In this document: positions 1 through 12,785 of the stretch, in pieces
How the letters are laid out: each line of letters begins with the position of its first letter
Numbering within the stretch: the stretch's first letter is position 1
Assembly (NCBI GenBank): GCA_030248135.1
Contig: JASANC010003956.1
Location: 1-64,000, forward strand
Origin: Theristus sp. LFF4_11
Taxonomy: Eukaryota; Nematoda; Chromadorea; Monhysterida; Xyalidae
Length of the DNA stretch: 64,000 nucleotides
Direction of reading: 5' to 3'
The notes under the pieces: generated by a model
Databases searched by the model: none
What the model was told of the DNA's origin: nothing
The model's input: only the letters and a program-made list of their open reading frames with translations
Made by a program: the position numbers and the translations under genes

Positions 1-1545
1 GAGCCAAGTCTTTCACTGCTTACACAAGGCCATATTCCTCCTTTTATATGCGTCTCCCGCATTTTTAGATAATTACTTTGTTCGTTTGTGCTCAGTAATT
101 TGATATTCGGCACATACATGTACGTGACACCTACAATCTGTATGCGCTGGCTTCTCCTTTTTATTATTCGCGCTTATTATTTTCTGTGTACCACCAATCA
201 GTTTCTCATGCATGATACGAAGCTGAAGCATACAAATTGGATCCCACTAGACAGAGTTTTTATGTTTGCCAGTAATCACTGAAACAATAAACCGACAGTT
301 CCTATCTGTTCTAAAAAGTTTTTGTTTTTCATTTGTTTGTTATGAATTAACCAGTGCTGCGTGCGGCGCAGGTGCAATTTGTTTAGATAATCTTGGAATT
401 TGATACTTGTTAAAAAATGAATTGAAGTATAGGCGCAAGTTCTCATTTCAGTCAGAATTGAAATCACAAAGGACGAGACCTAAATTACATTCATGGCGTT
501 GGCGGTAGATAGACATAAAATTTTAGAAATTCTATTATTATTATTATTATGGTTGTGCACTGTCAGTAACTTGGTTTTTTATTTTTGAAAGTTGAATTTA
601 TGTGAGCATAGCTTGAAAACAAATTGAAAAAAAAAATAAATAATGGCAATAGGGGTCCACATCAATTGTGGTGAATGTTGCATTGTGCTAAAATAAAATT
701 CTATATTTGCCGTTTGGTCTTCCTGTCTTGCAACATGCAAACTTTGAAAAACCAGGGTGGAGCTATTTTGAACTAGAACTGCTTTAATGAAACAGTTTAT
801 TGCATTTATGCATATAAATAAACTTCAATAAATACTTGTCATATCAGAGCTACAGTGTACCTATTTTATGTACGTTGTGGCCAGTGAAGCTTTTTATGTT
901 AGGTCTGGGTAATGTTCACCTTTATTGACGGAACCCCGGTGAACTTATTTTGTGCAGAAAGTAAATGTATTTTTCGTGCAAAAAAGTGAAACAGCAGCTT
1001 TATTAACATCGCTTAGCAACAAAACAAACTCACCCACTCTCATGTATTTTTATTGTAGCATTATGCTGGTCATTCGCCGCCCAGGGATTAATTTACGCTA
1101 ATAAAATTCGGTTACTGTATTTATGTACCTAAAGCATCAATCAAGAGATGAATTAATAATAATCTGTGTATGATGACAATCGTAGAAGTGAGCGTTACAT
1201 ATGTACATATATATTATTAAAATTGATTAACTTTACAAAAGCATTGAAACGATTGCTTCTCAGTCGACGTCGGTTGTCGTATTGCGTTCAATCCAAATAA
1301 CTCATAATTAAGGTGTTTTGACCAGTATGGTTGTAGACCCTGGGGTTCTTGTTTCCATTAGCGTGTTTCACTTTGTTGCTAAAAAGGTAAACATCAACTT
1401 TTGTAGCGCGTTTTCTGTGCGTCTTTGTTTCACAGTAACCAAAGCAACATGGTTACTTTATGGTATTAGCGACCGCTGGTTGTCCGTCAGATGCATAATT
1501 CATTAGCCTCTGATAGAACCCACTACAGATTGCACAAATCAAGCT

Positions 1546-1990
1546 AATACCGTATTACCTCTAATAAACCCCCATGGGGGTTGTTTCTTCAGCGACTACT
1601 GGGGTGTGGGGTTTATTTTGGGGGGGGGCTTTATTTTTGGGGGGGTTTATTTGGAAACCATTTTTTGGAGTGGGCAAAATGGCAAAAATACCTTCCATGG
1701 CAGGAAGGAAGTCGCAGAAACTACTCCTCTACATAGAAATTTCCTTTTACAACAACCTTTTGTAATGAAATTACCATTTAACTCATCCATTTGGGGCCTT
1801 TTGGTAGCACAATTTCATCATTTTCACTGCAACCGAAAAGCCACTGAATTCGCTGGGTATGTGTTCAAACGGTTCAATAAATCCCCATGGAGGTGTTTTT
1901 GGGGGGATTATTTGGAAACTTGTCGAGGGTGGGGGTTTATTTTGGGGGGTTTAATTTTGGGGGGGGGGGTTTAATAGAGGTAATACGGTA
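1546..1990. mobile_element. G-run MITE, copy 1 (left palindrome arm)
   Basis: The element is about 445 bases. It begins taccgtattacctcta and ends tagaggtaatacggta, which are terminal inverted repeats. Just inside them lie runs of 6-11 G separated by short T-rich spacers (near 1575, 1615-1650, 1890-1975). No protein is encoded. The same element recurs mirrored at about 4372-4835 and independently at 7204-7665. The ends and lack of coding capacity fit a non-autonomous DNA transposon; I cannot name the superfamily. Confidence 0.75.
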
Positions 1991-2644
1991 CATCAGCAGT
2001 CGCTCACACGCATCCATTTGTCTTAATTGCCTCGCTCATCAATTTCACCTTAATTTTTGCCGAACAGGGTGATGCATTCAAAAAGATTGTTTTTATCGTT
2101 TTAACGGACATATTATATTAACTATGATCATATAGTTTTTGTTGCTACAACTACGATGTCGGCTTTTTGAACATGGCAAAGTTCATGAATTTTTTCAAAT
2201 CATTGTTTTTGAGTGGTCTTCAGACTTCCGCTTCTACCTTCTACAGTACGTCCTTGAACAAAAAGTACACGTTTAAGCTCAGAATAAATTGAAAAACGGC
2301 TGAACGGCGAGCACTAGGAAAACTACATAGGAAACATCACTGAAAACAGTTTTTTTGTTTCAGTACAGCTGTGTATAAATACACGAAAATGCACATTTGC
2401 TGATGTTCTTTTTCAAAACCTACTAGTTTTAGACGCTGATTAAATCGTGATCATTGCGTTCAAATTTTGAGTTTTAGTGCATGTCCTACTGTACCTATAC
2501 TAGTCTGATCAATATTGCAATTATCATCGGCGGACTCTGTACCAGAAGACTGATGAACCTGTCACAAACAATTTAATTGAGTTCTTTGTGTGCCACGAAG
2601 CCCAGTAAATACATGTAGCAGTTATTTCGGTCTATATTTATCAT

Positions 2645-2729
2645 ACGGATGCGCGAGCGAGCGTCAGCGAGCGGACAGCGCATCATCATGCGGATGCGCG
2701 AGCGAGCGTCAGCGAGCGGACAGCACATC
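2645..2729. repeat. Two-unit GC-rich minisatellite (left arm)
   Basis: A unit of about 45 bases starting cggatgcgcgagcgag occurs twice in tandem. The pair is mirrored at about 3632-3718 in the right arm. It is much more GC-rich than its surroundings. Confidence 0.8.
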
Positions 2730-3631
2730 ACATAATATGAGGCCGTTTTCCCCTCGCGCGTTTTTTCAAACTTTCTCCGCCCTGCAGCGAGCATAGTACT
2801 AAGCCACAAACGCGGTTCTGTGCACACGAAACGAACACCCAAAGTTGTGCTTGGAGCCGCGAAAAATTTTCATCGGACGATTTTTCATACGCGCTCTAGA
2901 CACGAAAAACCTATTCTGAAAATCGTGGTACTTCTTTCCGTTTTTTTTTTTATTTTTCTGCTATGTATTCTCCAGGTGTGCTCCCTTTCAATTTTTCCGT
3001 GCGACACTTTCTCAGTCGAACAAAAATGTTTCCTGGGGTTCAGTCAATAAAGGTGAACATTACTCAGACCTAACATAAAAAAGCTTCACTGGCCACAACG
3101 TACATAAAATAGGTACACTGTAGCTCTGATATGAGAAGTATTTATTGAAGTTTATTTATATGTAAAAATGCAGTAAACTGTTTCATTAAAACAGTTCTAG
3201 TTCAAAATATCAGCTCACTGGTTTTTCAAAGTTTGCATGTTGCAAGACAGGAAGACCAAACGGCAAATATAAATTTTATTTTAGCACAATGCAACATTCA
3301 CCACAATTGATTACGCTGGACCCTAGGAAACATTTTTGTTCGACTGTGAAAGTGTCGCAGGTAAAAATTGAAAGGGCGCACACATGTTGATTACATACCA
3401 GAAAAAAAAAAAATACAAAGGGAAAGAAGTAACACGATTTTCAGAATAGGTTTTTCGTGTCTAGAGCGTATGAAAAATCGTCCGATGAAAATTTTTTCGC
3501 GGCTCCAAGCACAACTTTGGGTGTTCGTTTCGTGTGCACAGAACCGCGTTTGTGGCTTATACTATGCTCGCTGCAGGGCAGCGAGAAAGTTTGAAAAACG
3601 CGCGCGAGGGGAAAACGGCTCATATTATGCG

Positions 3632-3718
3632 TGATGCGCTGTCCGCTCGCTGACGCTCGCTCGCGCATCCGCATGATGATGCGCTGTCCGCTCGCTGACG
3701 CTCGCTCGCGCATCCGCA
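3632..3718. repeat. Two-unit GC-rich minisatellite (right arm)
   Basis: This is the reverse complement of the pair at 2645-2729, in the opposite arm of the large palindrome. Confidence 0.8.
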
Positions 3719-4371
3719 TGATAAATATAGACCGAAATAACTGCTACATGTATTTGGTGTATTTCGTGGCACACAAAGCGAACTCAATTAAATTGTTTGT
3801 GACAGGTTCATCAGTCTTCTGGTACAGAGTCCGCCGATGATAATTGCAATATTGATCAGACTAGTATAGGTACAGTAGGACATGCACTAAAACTCAAAAT
3901 TTGAACGCAATGATCACGATTTAATCAGCGTCTAAAACTAGTAGGTTTTGAAAAAGAACATCAGCAAATGTGCATTTTCGTGTATTTATACACAGCTGTA
4001 CTGAAACAAAAAAACTGTTTTCAGTGATGTTTCCTATGTAGTTTTCCTAGTGCTCGCCGTTCAGCCGTTTTTCAATTTATTCTGAGCTTAAACGTGGTAC
4101 TTTTGTTCAAGGACGTACTGTAGAAGGTAGAAGCGGAAGTCTGAAGACCACTCAAAAACAATGATTTGAAAAAAAATTCATGAACTTTGCCATGTTCAAA
4201 GCCGACATCGTAGTTGTAGCAACAAAAACTATATGATCATAGTTAATATAATATGTCCGTTAAAACGATAAAAACAATCTTTTTGAATGCATCACCCTGT
4301 TCGGCAAAAACTAAGGTGAAATTGATGAGCGAGGCAATTAAGACAAATGGATGCGTGTGAGCGACTGCTGA

Positions 4372-4835
4372 TGTACCGTATTACCTCTATTAAACCCCCC
4401 CCCCAAAATTAAACCCCCCCCCCAAAAATAAACCCCCACCCCCTCGACAAGTTTCCAAATAATCCCCCCCCCAAAAATAATCCCCCATGGGGGATTATTG
4501 AAACCTGTTTGAAACACATACCCAGCGAATTCAGTGGCTGGTTGCAGTGAAAATGATGAAATTGTGCTACCAAAGGCCCCAAATGGATGAGTTAATGGTA
4601 ATTTCATTACAAAAGGTTGTTGTAAAAGGAAATTTCTATGTAGAGTAGAAGTTTCTGCGACTTCCTTCCTGCCATGGAAGGTATTTTTGCCATTTTGCCC
4701 ACTCCTAAAAAATGGTTTCCAAATAAACCCCCCCCAAAAAATAAAGCCCCCCCCCCAAAATAAACCCCCACCCCCAGAAGTCGCTGAAGAAATAAACCCC
4801 CATGGGGGTTTATTAGAGGTAATACGGTATTAGCT
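4372..4835. mobile_element. G-run MITE, copy 2 (right palindrome arm)
   Basis: Mirror copy of the element at 1546-1990, here with C-runs on the plus strand. It has the same inverted ends and the same internal order, with small length differences in the homopolymer runs. Confidence 0.75.
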
Positions 4836-6299
4836 TGATTTGTGCACCTGTAGTGGGTTCTATCAGAGGCTAATGAATTATGCATCTGACGGACAACCAG
4901 CGGTCGCTAATACCATAAAGTAACCATGTTGCTTGGTTACTGTGAAACAAAGACGCACAGAAAACGCGCTACAAAAGTTGATGTTTACCTTTAGCAACAA
5001 GTGAAACACGCTAATGGAAACAAGAACCCCAGGGTCTACAACCATACTGGTCAAAACACCTTAATTAATGAGTTATTTGGATTGAACGCAATACGACAAC
5101 CGACGTCGACTGAGAAGCAATCGTTTCAATGCTTTTGTAAAGTTAATCAATTTTAATATATATGTACATATGTAACGCTCACTTCTACGATTGTCATCAT
5201 ATGATTATTATTAATTCATCTCTTGATTGATGCTTTAGGTACATAAATACAGTAACCGAATTTTATTAGCGTAAATTAATCCCTGGGCGGCGAATGACCA
5301 GCATAATGCTACAATAAAAATACATGAGAGTGGGTGAGTTTGTTTTGTTGCTAAGCGATGTTAATAAAGCTGCTGTTTCACTTTTTTGCACGAAAAATAC
5401 ATTTACTTTCTGCACAAAATAAGTTCACCGGGGTTCCGTCAATAAAGGTGAACATTACTCAGACCTAACATAAAAAAGCTTCACTGGCCACAACGTACAT
5501 AAAATAGGTACACTGTAGCTCTGATATGAGAAGTATTTATTGAAGTTTATTTATATGTAAAAATGCAATAAACTGTTTCATTAAAGCAGTTCTAGTTCAA
5601 AATAGCTCCACCCTGGTTTTTCAAAGTTTGCATGTTGCAAGACAGGAAGACCAAACGGCAAATATAGAATTTTATTTTAGCACAATGCAACATTCACCAC
5701 AATTGATGTGGACCCCTATTGCCATTATTTATTTTTTTTTCAATTTGTTTTCAAGCTATGCTCACATAAATTCAACTTTCAAAAATAAAAAACCAAGTTA
5801 CTGACAGTGCACAACCATAATAATAATAATAATAGAATTTCTAAAATTTTATGTCTATCTACCGCCAACGCCATGAATGTAATTTAGGTCTCGTCCTTTG
5901 TGATTTCAATTCTGACTGAAATGAGAACTTGCGCCTATACTTCAATTCATTTTTTAACAAGTATCAAATTCCAAGATTATCTAAACAAATTGCACCTGCG
6001 CCGCACGCAGCACTGGTTAATTCATAACAAACAAATGAAAAACAAAAACTTTTTAGAACAGATAGGAACTGTCGGTTTATTGTTTCAGTGATTACTGGCA
6101 AACATAAAAACTCTGTCTAGTGGGATCCAATTTGTATGCTTCAGCTTCGTATCATGCATGAGAAACTGATTGGTGGTACACAGAAAATAATAAGCGCGAA
6201 TAATAAAAAGGAGAAGCCAGCGCATACAGATTGTAGGTGTCACGTACATGTATGTCCCGAATATCAAATTACTGAGCACAAACGAACAAAGTAATAATG

Positions 6300-7200
6300 G
6301 AATCACGAGGTGCAATGGCGGCGCTAATTGAGTTGAAGAAATATGGTTCTCAACAACATTCGCAGCTTCATGTTCTGCGGCATAAAGCAAAACATGAATA
6401 AAGTTAATTGTCTCCGGCTCTTAACAACATGAGTGAAGCAGCAAAATGTTGTAAGGTCTTGCAACTCGATGCGGTTGTTTTCAAAATTTATTGATCAACC
6501 AGTACAGAGTGCGTCAAGCGCTATGTATTTTACGAACACTAGTCACACTCCCTCTAGTTAAAGACTGTGAAATTTTACATATCTAGATACTTTTGCAAAT
6601 ACTTCTTCATACTTTTGAAGATTATTAGATCTTCAAACAAAATGTAATGTTGGTGCTCGATGGTTATTTTCTTGCCGTCCTGTATTCAGGCATTTGGGAA
6701 ACTTGTCGCATGTTTATAACGACTCACCATGATTGCAGCTTACGAATGTAGTACCGCGTTCCTCTAAAATTGATATAAGTACTTAGCCAGCCAGAACTGT
6801 TGGAACCAACTAATGAAGTGAAAACTGGTCAAAATCAACTGTCGGAAACTTAACGTACTTTGTGTTAAATGCTGCACGCTTTCAGTTTTTGCCTAAATGT
6901 GCCCTCACACAAGTTTGTAAATTGCCACTCGACTACACACATGGCGACTAGCACGTTCAAATTAAAATCGTACACGTTTTCCGGCAGACCCTGTACATTA
7001 GAAAGAAGGCGGCAACCCGACGCTGCATTAAATCTCATGTAACCAGCTGGGAGCTAACAACTAATAAAGAGAAAATTAAGACCGCGTTTTTCAACCACTT
7101 CCACAGCAGTTTTCAAGCTTGGAGTCGCAGAATTTCACGTTTCAATTTACACAAAGCGAAATGGTGAGATCCGACGAAAGCAGAACAACCAAAAAACTTA
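6300..7200. other. Spacer right of the palindrome, no confident gene
   Basis: No long open frame or recognisable repeat is present. A possible 3'-terminal exon of the minus-strand gene at 7.7-11.8 kb could start near 6770 after a TTTTAG acceptor, but it would encode only about a dozen residues and cannot be supported. Confidence 0.4.
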
Positions 7201-7203
7201 AAA

Positions 7204-7665
7204 CTAACAAAATAAGATACCGTATTACCCCCATTAAACCCCCCCCCCCCCACCATTAATCCCCCCCCCCACCAATAAACCGCCACCCCCACGACAAGTT
7301 TTCGAATAATCCCCCCCCCCCACAAATAACCCCCCATGGGGGTTAATTGGAAACCTGTTTGAAACACATACCCAGCGAATTCAGTGGCTGAATGCAGTGA
7401 CATTGGTGAAATTGTGCTACCAAAGGCCCCAACGGGATGAGTTAATAATAATTTCATTACAAAATGCTGTTACAAAAGGAAATCTCTGTGAAAAGTAGAA
7501 GTTTCTGCGACTTTCTTGCCTGCCATGCAAGGTAATTTTGCCTTTTTTCAACAAACCCCCACCCCTAGAATTTGTTTGTAAATAAACCCCCCCCCCCACC
7601 AATAAATTCCCACCCCTAAAAGTCGCTAACGTATTAATCCCCCAAGGGGGTTTATTGGAGGTAAT
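7204..7665. mobile_element. G-run MITE, copy 3
   Basis: This third, separate copy of the family seen in the palindrome has the left end ataccgtattaccccc, long C-runs (up to about 12), the shared middle containing aattcagtggctg, and a degenerate right end near 7665. It lies just downstream of the last clear exon of the minus-strand Ser/Thr-rich gene. Being outside the palindrome, it shows the family is mobile or multicopy. Confidence 0.75.
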
Positions 7666-7711
7666 TGATTTGATTGTAATAAATTTTGACAAAATCAACG
7701 TTTACACTCAC

Positions 7712-10700
7712 TAGGCAGCTGTCGTTTGCTAGATCTTGTTGAAGTATCATACATCCAAGCTGTTTCTCGCAATTCGCGTTCACCTGCCAGGACATCCGTA
7801 TTTCTAATAGCACTTGTGGATGCAGGTAAACAATCAGTTGTCAACGGCTCTGGCGTGCATTCCGGGCTAACATCTAAATGAGAAAATGTTTTTATAGAAA
7901 TGATGCACACATTAAAATTGTATTTTGAGACCGTTTAAAACAGCTAAATATTATCATAATTTTACTTTTAAATTTCAAATTAAAGAACAAATGTCAAGCC
8001 CATTACAATTTCGTTTCAATTTCAAAGAAATATCACCGGACACATCGGAATGTTGGGCCACAATTAATGTTCGTGTAAGAGGGCGTAGCCCAGTCCCTGT
8101 TAGTTTATGCTGCAAAAAAATGTTTTCACGACACAGAAACTTTGCTTTGTTGTAATCTGGTGAAAAAATCAAACGGTGGTGCGTGTATCAAAATGTGAAC
8201 CTACATTTGTTAATGCATTTAAAAAAGCTAAAACAAGGCTAATCTGATCAATGATCATAATCTGAAGTGGTTTTGAAATTTTGTTTGAGAAAAAACTTGC
8301 GATTCTTGCAACTTTGCTGCACTGAGAAAGCAAACGATAAGCATCTGGTGAGTAAAACCCGTTTCCCACTCCTTTTTACGGCACGGACGTCTCCGTCGGC
8401 GTATGCAGGAACTAGTAAAACTGTTCAAACGATGCGGAAATTTGAAACGGAACGTAACTGCCGCGCATTATTTTTTTCACGATTTTCTCAGGGGCGTGAT
8501 TTTTTTTCAGATACGCGCTAATTTATGCCTGCAGATCAATCAACTTAATTGAAAATAATGTCAAAACAAAGTCAAGTTGAATGATTTTCAGGCAAGCTGG
8601 AAACACCGCGCAACTGACAAAAGGCATCATGCTACAAATATGTTCGAAAATGATATGTACCAGGTAGTTGACCACGCAAATGGGATGGCATGTTTGTATC
8701 GGAAACATTGTTATCGCAGTGTTGCTCAACATTGCAAACATTTCACTCGAACCAAAAAGCACATACCGTCAAAAACGATATTTTGATGCAAAGTAAGCAC
8801 TGCAGAGCCAGTGGCAGTTGTTTCTGTTGGCAGCAGGATTTTGCTGTCGCTTGCTGTTGATGTCGTGTTAACGCTGTCACTAGTTGTTGTCGTTTTGCGG
8901 TTGTATGGAGCTACAGAAGCCAATGGTGGCGCAGCAGTTCGACGCAATGGCAACAACTGTGCGGTCACCGGTAAACTGGAAGAATTCACACTGGCAACGT
9001 GCGGCTTTGGCAGAGCTGACGACAACGTTGACGTGGGCACATTCGTTGCAGACGGAGAAGTAGTGAATGAACAGTTCAATGTCAGAACATCTGTAGCCGT
9101 TGTTGAACGACAACGACGTGCACAAGATTCTCGTTCTTTTTGTGGTTGTTCTAAAGAAGCAAATTGCGTTTCTTGTTTATTTGTTTTCCGCACCAAAATT
9201 AAACAGAATGTATTCAAAACTTACCAGTACTGATACAGTCAAGCATTTTCAGACTTTTTTGTGTTTCCTGCACATCTGACGGACGCTCTTTGAGTCGAAT
9301 CGCGCTGGAATTGTCCACATCATTAGACTCGCGATCACACTCAACAGATAATGCGCTTTGATGAGCCTCAAATTGCATTCGTTGAAATACAAACGTCGGC
9401 GCCGGAGTGAGCGGTGGCAGATTGCTGAACGAAACTGATTTCTCGCTGGCCGTTGCAGGGTCTTCAAAAGAATTGCGGATTTTAATTTTATCGAATTCAA
9501 CGTGTTGCTTAGTGGCTTGTGGGTTTCGTTTTGCATCACCAGTAAAATATGGACCTGCGACATTGCAAAACCTACTCGCTGCTGTGCAACGTCTGTCCTG
9601 AGATATATCTTCAGGGCTAATCGCTCGCAGCGAAGGCCGAACTATGGACACGTTCGTTGTTATTGTTGTCGCACTTGAACTTGTTTGCTGGCCAGATGTT
9701 GTGCACACCGAAGATTTTTCTCGCTCTTCCCCAAGTATTTCACGATTAGCAGCTTTTAATGATGCAAGTTGTTTGTTGTTTTCAGTGCGAACACCAAATG
9801 GCATCGATTGAACAACAGAACTTGGAGACTCAGCTTTTGATGTCTGCTCGGACGTAATGGCGGTAGTTGACCGTGTTGCAGTGGATTCATTAAAAGGATT
9901 GAGAATTATTGTTGGCTTGGACGTTGTGCTGGGAACGGTCGCACAAGTAACAGTCGATGTCACAGCATTGTTCGCAGACGATCCACCAGCAGTCTCAATG
10001 TTGCTGGTTTCCACTTTGCACGCTGCTGATGAAATGTCGCAACCATGTACACTTCGACGTGAACGTGGTGGTGACCAAAAGTTGACGAATCGACTCAATG
10101 CACTACTCCGCTCAACTGACGACGATATTGACGCGTTTAGACTGTTGTTTTGCTGTGTGCCATAACCGTCAGTCCCACATGTGTTGGTTGACTCTTCCAA
10201 TGGTGCAGAGGAGCGGGGCTCATGATGATTATAGTTGCTCGTGCCTGCAGCGGACAGAATTGGCGCTGGTGAAAACGACGTGGGAGTGAAACGTGCGCAA
10301 TTTCTTGCATCAATTTGTTCGATTGGCAGCGTTTCATTGAGCAGAACTGGAGCAGGGCTGGACACTGTCATGCGTGATTCCGACTTGCTGCAATGACCAA
10401 CCGAATCGCTGATTTGTTCAGCGGAAATTCGCGGTTCTGTTGGTCCGTCTTCAGCTTCAGATACATCGGACAGCTGTTTCGCTAATTCTTCATCATTCAG
10501 CCAACGTTTATTTTTTGCTTGAACTGAATGTTTTATTGTTCGTACTTGCCCATTGTCTGTAGTTCGTTGCCTTGTGCTTGTATCGAACACAGGCGGCACT
10601 GGTTCGGCCACAACAGGTTTAGTCAGTAAGCGCTGGCTACATCCGATTGGTGTACTTGGTTGCTGAGACGATGACAGATGCGGCGTCACAATAATTGAAA

Positions 10701-11798
10701 TGTCGTTATCGTCATCGAGTTCCATGTCGATTTCGCATGTATTGTCCACAGACGCATAATGCCTCAACGAGTCACAAATCGGTTCCAAGTACACTTCCTT
10801 TTCACTGTGACTATCCACCGACACGACTGAGCTTTGTTCAGTTGTTGTTCGTTTCGACAGCGCCAATGATCGTTCACAAATGTCTGAGTAAGTATCCGTA
10901 AAATCGACCATCTCCGCACTGAAACTTTCTCGATTACTGACAGATACGCCGATGATGTGTTTGGCTGGATTTGTCTGAGAATTAACGGTGCTGGTTTGAC
11001 AAACCAGAGGACAATCGAATTTAGTTGGCACGCGTGGCGAGGACGAAAACGACGACCGCCGCGTTTTCGCCGTTATTGATGGTTGATATTGACATTCAAC
11101 AGTATTGACGGTTGTGTCTGCTTGCTTGTCGTCCGAATCACTGAGCACTTTCGACTGTTGATGCAGCTGGGCGATCTGCTGAACAATGGTCAACGGCTTA
11201 TTTGACAGCTGGCTCATGTCGTCAAAAATGTGATCAATCGAGGAGCGAGCAGATGCAGCCGTCGAGAAAGGACTGCTCGCCTTTGAATCGGTTGTTCTCA
11301 TCAAGCTCGGCCGCACCGGCTTCGTCTTCAGTATCAAAGTGTCCGTTCCCTCTTCTTCCACTCTGATATCCACCAATCGACCACGAGGCAATTCTTGAAC
11401 TTTCGTGATTTGCGCAGCACTTGAGGTGTTTGCTTCAGCTGTAATCGGTTGATGCGCTTTGTCGGCACCGTTGGAGCTGATCAGAGCCGATGTTGTTCCT
11501 CCTGCTGTTGTTTCCGATGGTGGAATTTTCGCTGTGGCTGTCGGCGTCTCACAATGAAATCCACCATCCTTGGCGGCATCCGATTTAGCGCCGCAATCCG
11601 CAGACAGATTTAAATCCGCGTTTGAATTTGAATGCCCGCTATAGCGGCCGATTTCTTGCCGATCGTATCGTGCTGCATGCGACGAACTGCGCAGACGGCG
11701 TTGACGCGAATAGGTCGGTTGAAATGCACTCAGTGCGGAGCGAGCGTTGTGGGTGTCCAGTGTCACGATCATACTAGTACGGACTTCATATGACACTA
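7712..11798 (-). CDS. Unrecognised Ser/Thr-rich protein, at least three exons
   Basis: Three exons join in frame: about 11798-9225 (with no stop), 9150-8767 and 7873-7712. Junctions use GGTAAGT and GGTATGT donors and TTTAG acceptors, all in phase 1. The product exceeds 1,000 residues, is dominated by Ser, Thr and Ala, has few hydrophobic stretches and no visible signal peptide or membrane segment; I predict it is largely disordered. Islands less typical of disorder are KNKRWLNDEELAKQLSD and SFEDPATASEKSVSFSNLP. The first exon follows an AG acceptor, so an upstream exon is possible; the first in-frame ATG lies at 11772. The last exon ends at a GTGAGT donor, so the 3' end is missing. I do not recognise a family. 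Intact frames and matching phases argue it is real. Confidence 0.75.
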
Positions 11799-11799
11799 A

Positions 11800-12610
11800 A
11801 TCTTTTTATTAGGATGAAATTTATGGAATTCACTACTTCTGTTCCGGCTTGCTCTTCTGCTTTTAGCAAACGTAATTGTAAAAAAAGATAATTTGTAGTG
11901 TTATAGCTGATTGGTTGTCTGAAAAAAAAACACATCAGGTTCAAAAAAAGAATGTTTTAGACGACTTGGACCATGTTTTTTAGCGTGTTTATTGCCTATA
12001 GCAGCCCACTCAGCGCAAAACTAGTTGTTGTTTTTGTTTGAGACCCACATTTCGAACACATTCGGACACATCATAATCCAGAATTTTTCATGCAGCGACT
12101 TATAAAGAAGGATTGTTTTGGTTTCTGCTGTGTGTTAGCTCATTCTTTTAGATTGAGTTGAAATTTTCACAGGTCTACAAGTTAAGACTTTCAGGTATGC
12201 AAGTTTCAAAATTCGGCAAAATTGATAAAGCTGTTAAGAAAGGTGACCCACTACTTCTGGCACACACTGCAGAATAAAGAGCCTAAAAAATTCTAAAAAG
12301 TAAGCCATAAAAACAAAACTGACGTGTTATAAAAGATGCTGAAAATTCCCGTTGCTTAGTTATTTTAAAACCAACAGACGGCGTAAAACAAGAAAAACAA
12401 AAAATAAAAACACAGAGATTCAATTTGTAGCATTGATTTGACAAAACCGGTTATGTTTCTACTTCATGTTCCATCATCTGTTGTATGGTACTGTGCAACA
12501 AACCATGCTTTGTTAACGGTGCAATAAAGCTAACTGTTTTTTTTCTAAATCACAACTACAATGTATATACGATTGCATTCGTCAGCCAAAAAACGGATTT
12601 AATTACAGAA
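11800..12610. other. Non-coding stretch with decayed mariner-type end
   Basis: No gene is seen. Around 12110-12275 the sequence resembles the 3' ends of the mariner-like elements nearby, with cccactacttctgg close to one edge; it looks like a degraded remnant. Confidence 0.4.
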
Positions 12611-12612
12611 AT

Positions 12613-12785
12613 ACCGTAAAGTCTTGCATATAAGGTTCCTCCCACTTATAAGACCCCCACCCAAAAGTGGGCGGAGTGTCACACGGCGGGAAACCAAAAA
12701 ATTCAAAATTTTGACTTGGTCGAAATCTTACCCCGTTTATAAGACCCGGAATTCCTAATGTTCGCTTTATAAGACCTCCTCTTTT
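12613..12785. mobile_element. MITE of the cttgcatataagg family, partial
   Basis: Begins ccgtaaagtcttgcata and continues with cctcccacttataagacc and a GGCGGGAAACC segment. It matches, inverted, the more complete copy at 57177-57438, which has the same motif at both ends. This copy breaks off at a long poly-T tract and lacks the far end. Confidence 0.75.

Larger units (their letters stand above)
72..6296. repeat. Giant palindrome (foldback-like), arms about 3 kb
   Basis: Bases from about 72 to 3035 recur, reverse-complemented and with few mismatches, from about 3332 to 6296; paired positions sum to roughly 6367. The outer ends read attactttgttcg on the left and cgaacaaagtaat on the right. The roughly 300-base spacer (about 3040-3320) is a further copy of the segment at about 5441-5708, in the same orientation, and therefore also matches 660-925 inverted. 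Short open frames inside (for example 88-282 plus and 6085-6390 minus) are mirror copies of each other and look non-coding. The arms carry a G-run MITE and a two-unit minisatellite, both mirrored, so those predate the palindrome or have been homogenised. It could be a large foldback transposon, a snap-back duplication or an assembly artefact. Confidence 0.9.

Noticed and set aside
88..6390. Small proteins encoded in the palindrome arms.
   Set aside because: The frames are mirror images of each other, have no family, and use non-ATG or unsupported starts.
8811..9233. Plus-strand 140-codon Val-rich frame that looks like a membrane protein.
   Set aside because: It is antisense to the second exon of the Ser/Thr-rich gene, whose splice phases fit; the hydrophobicity comes from complement of Asn/Thr/Ser codons.
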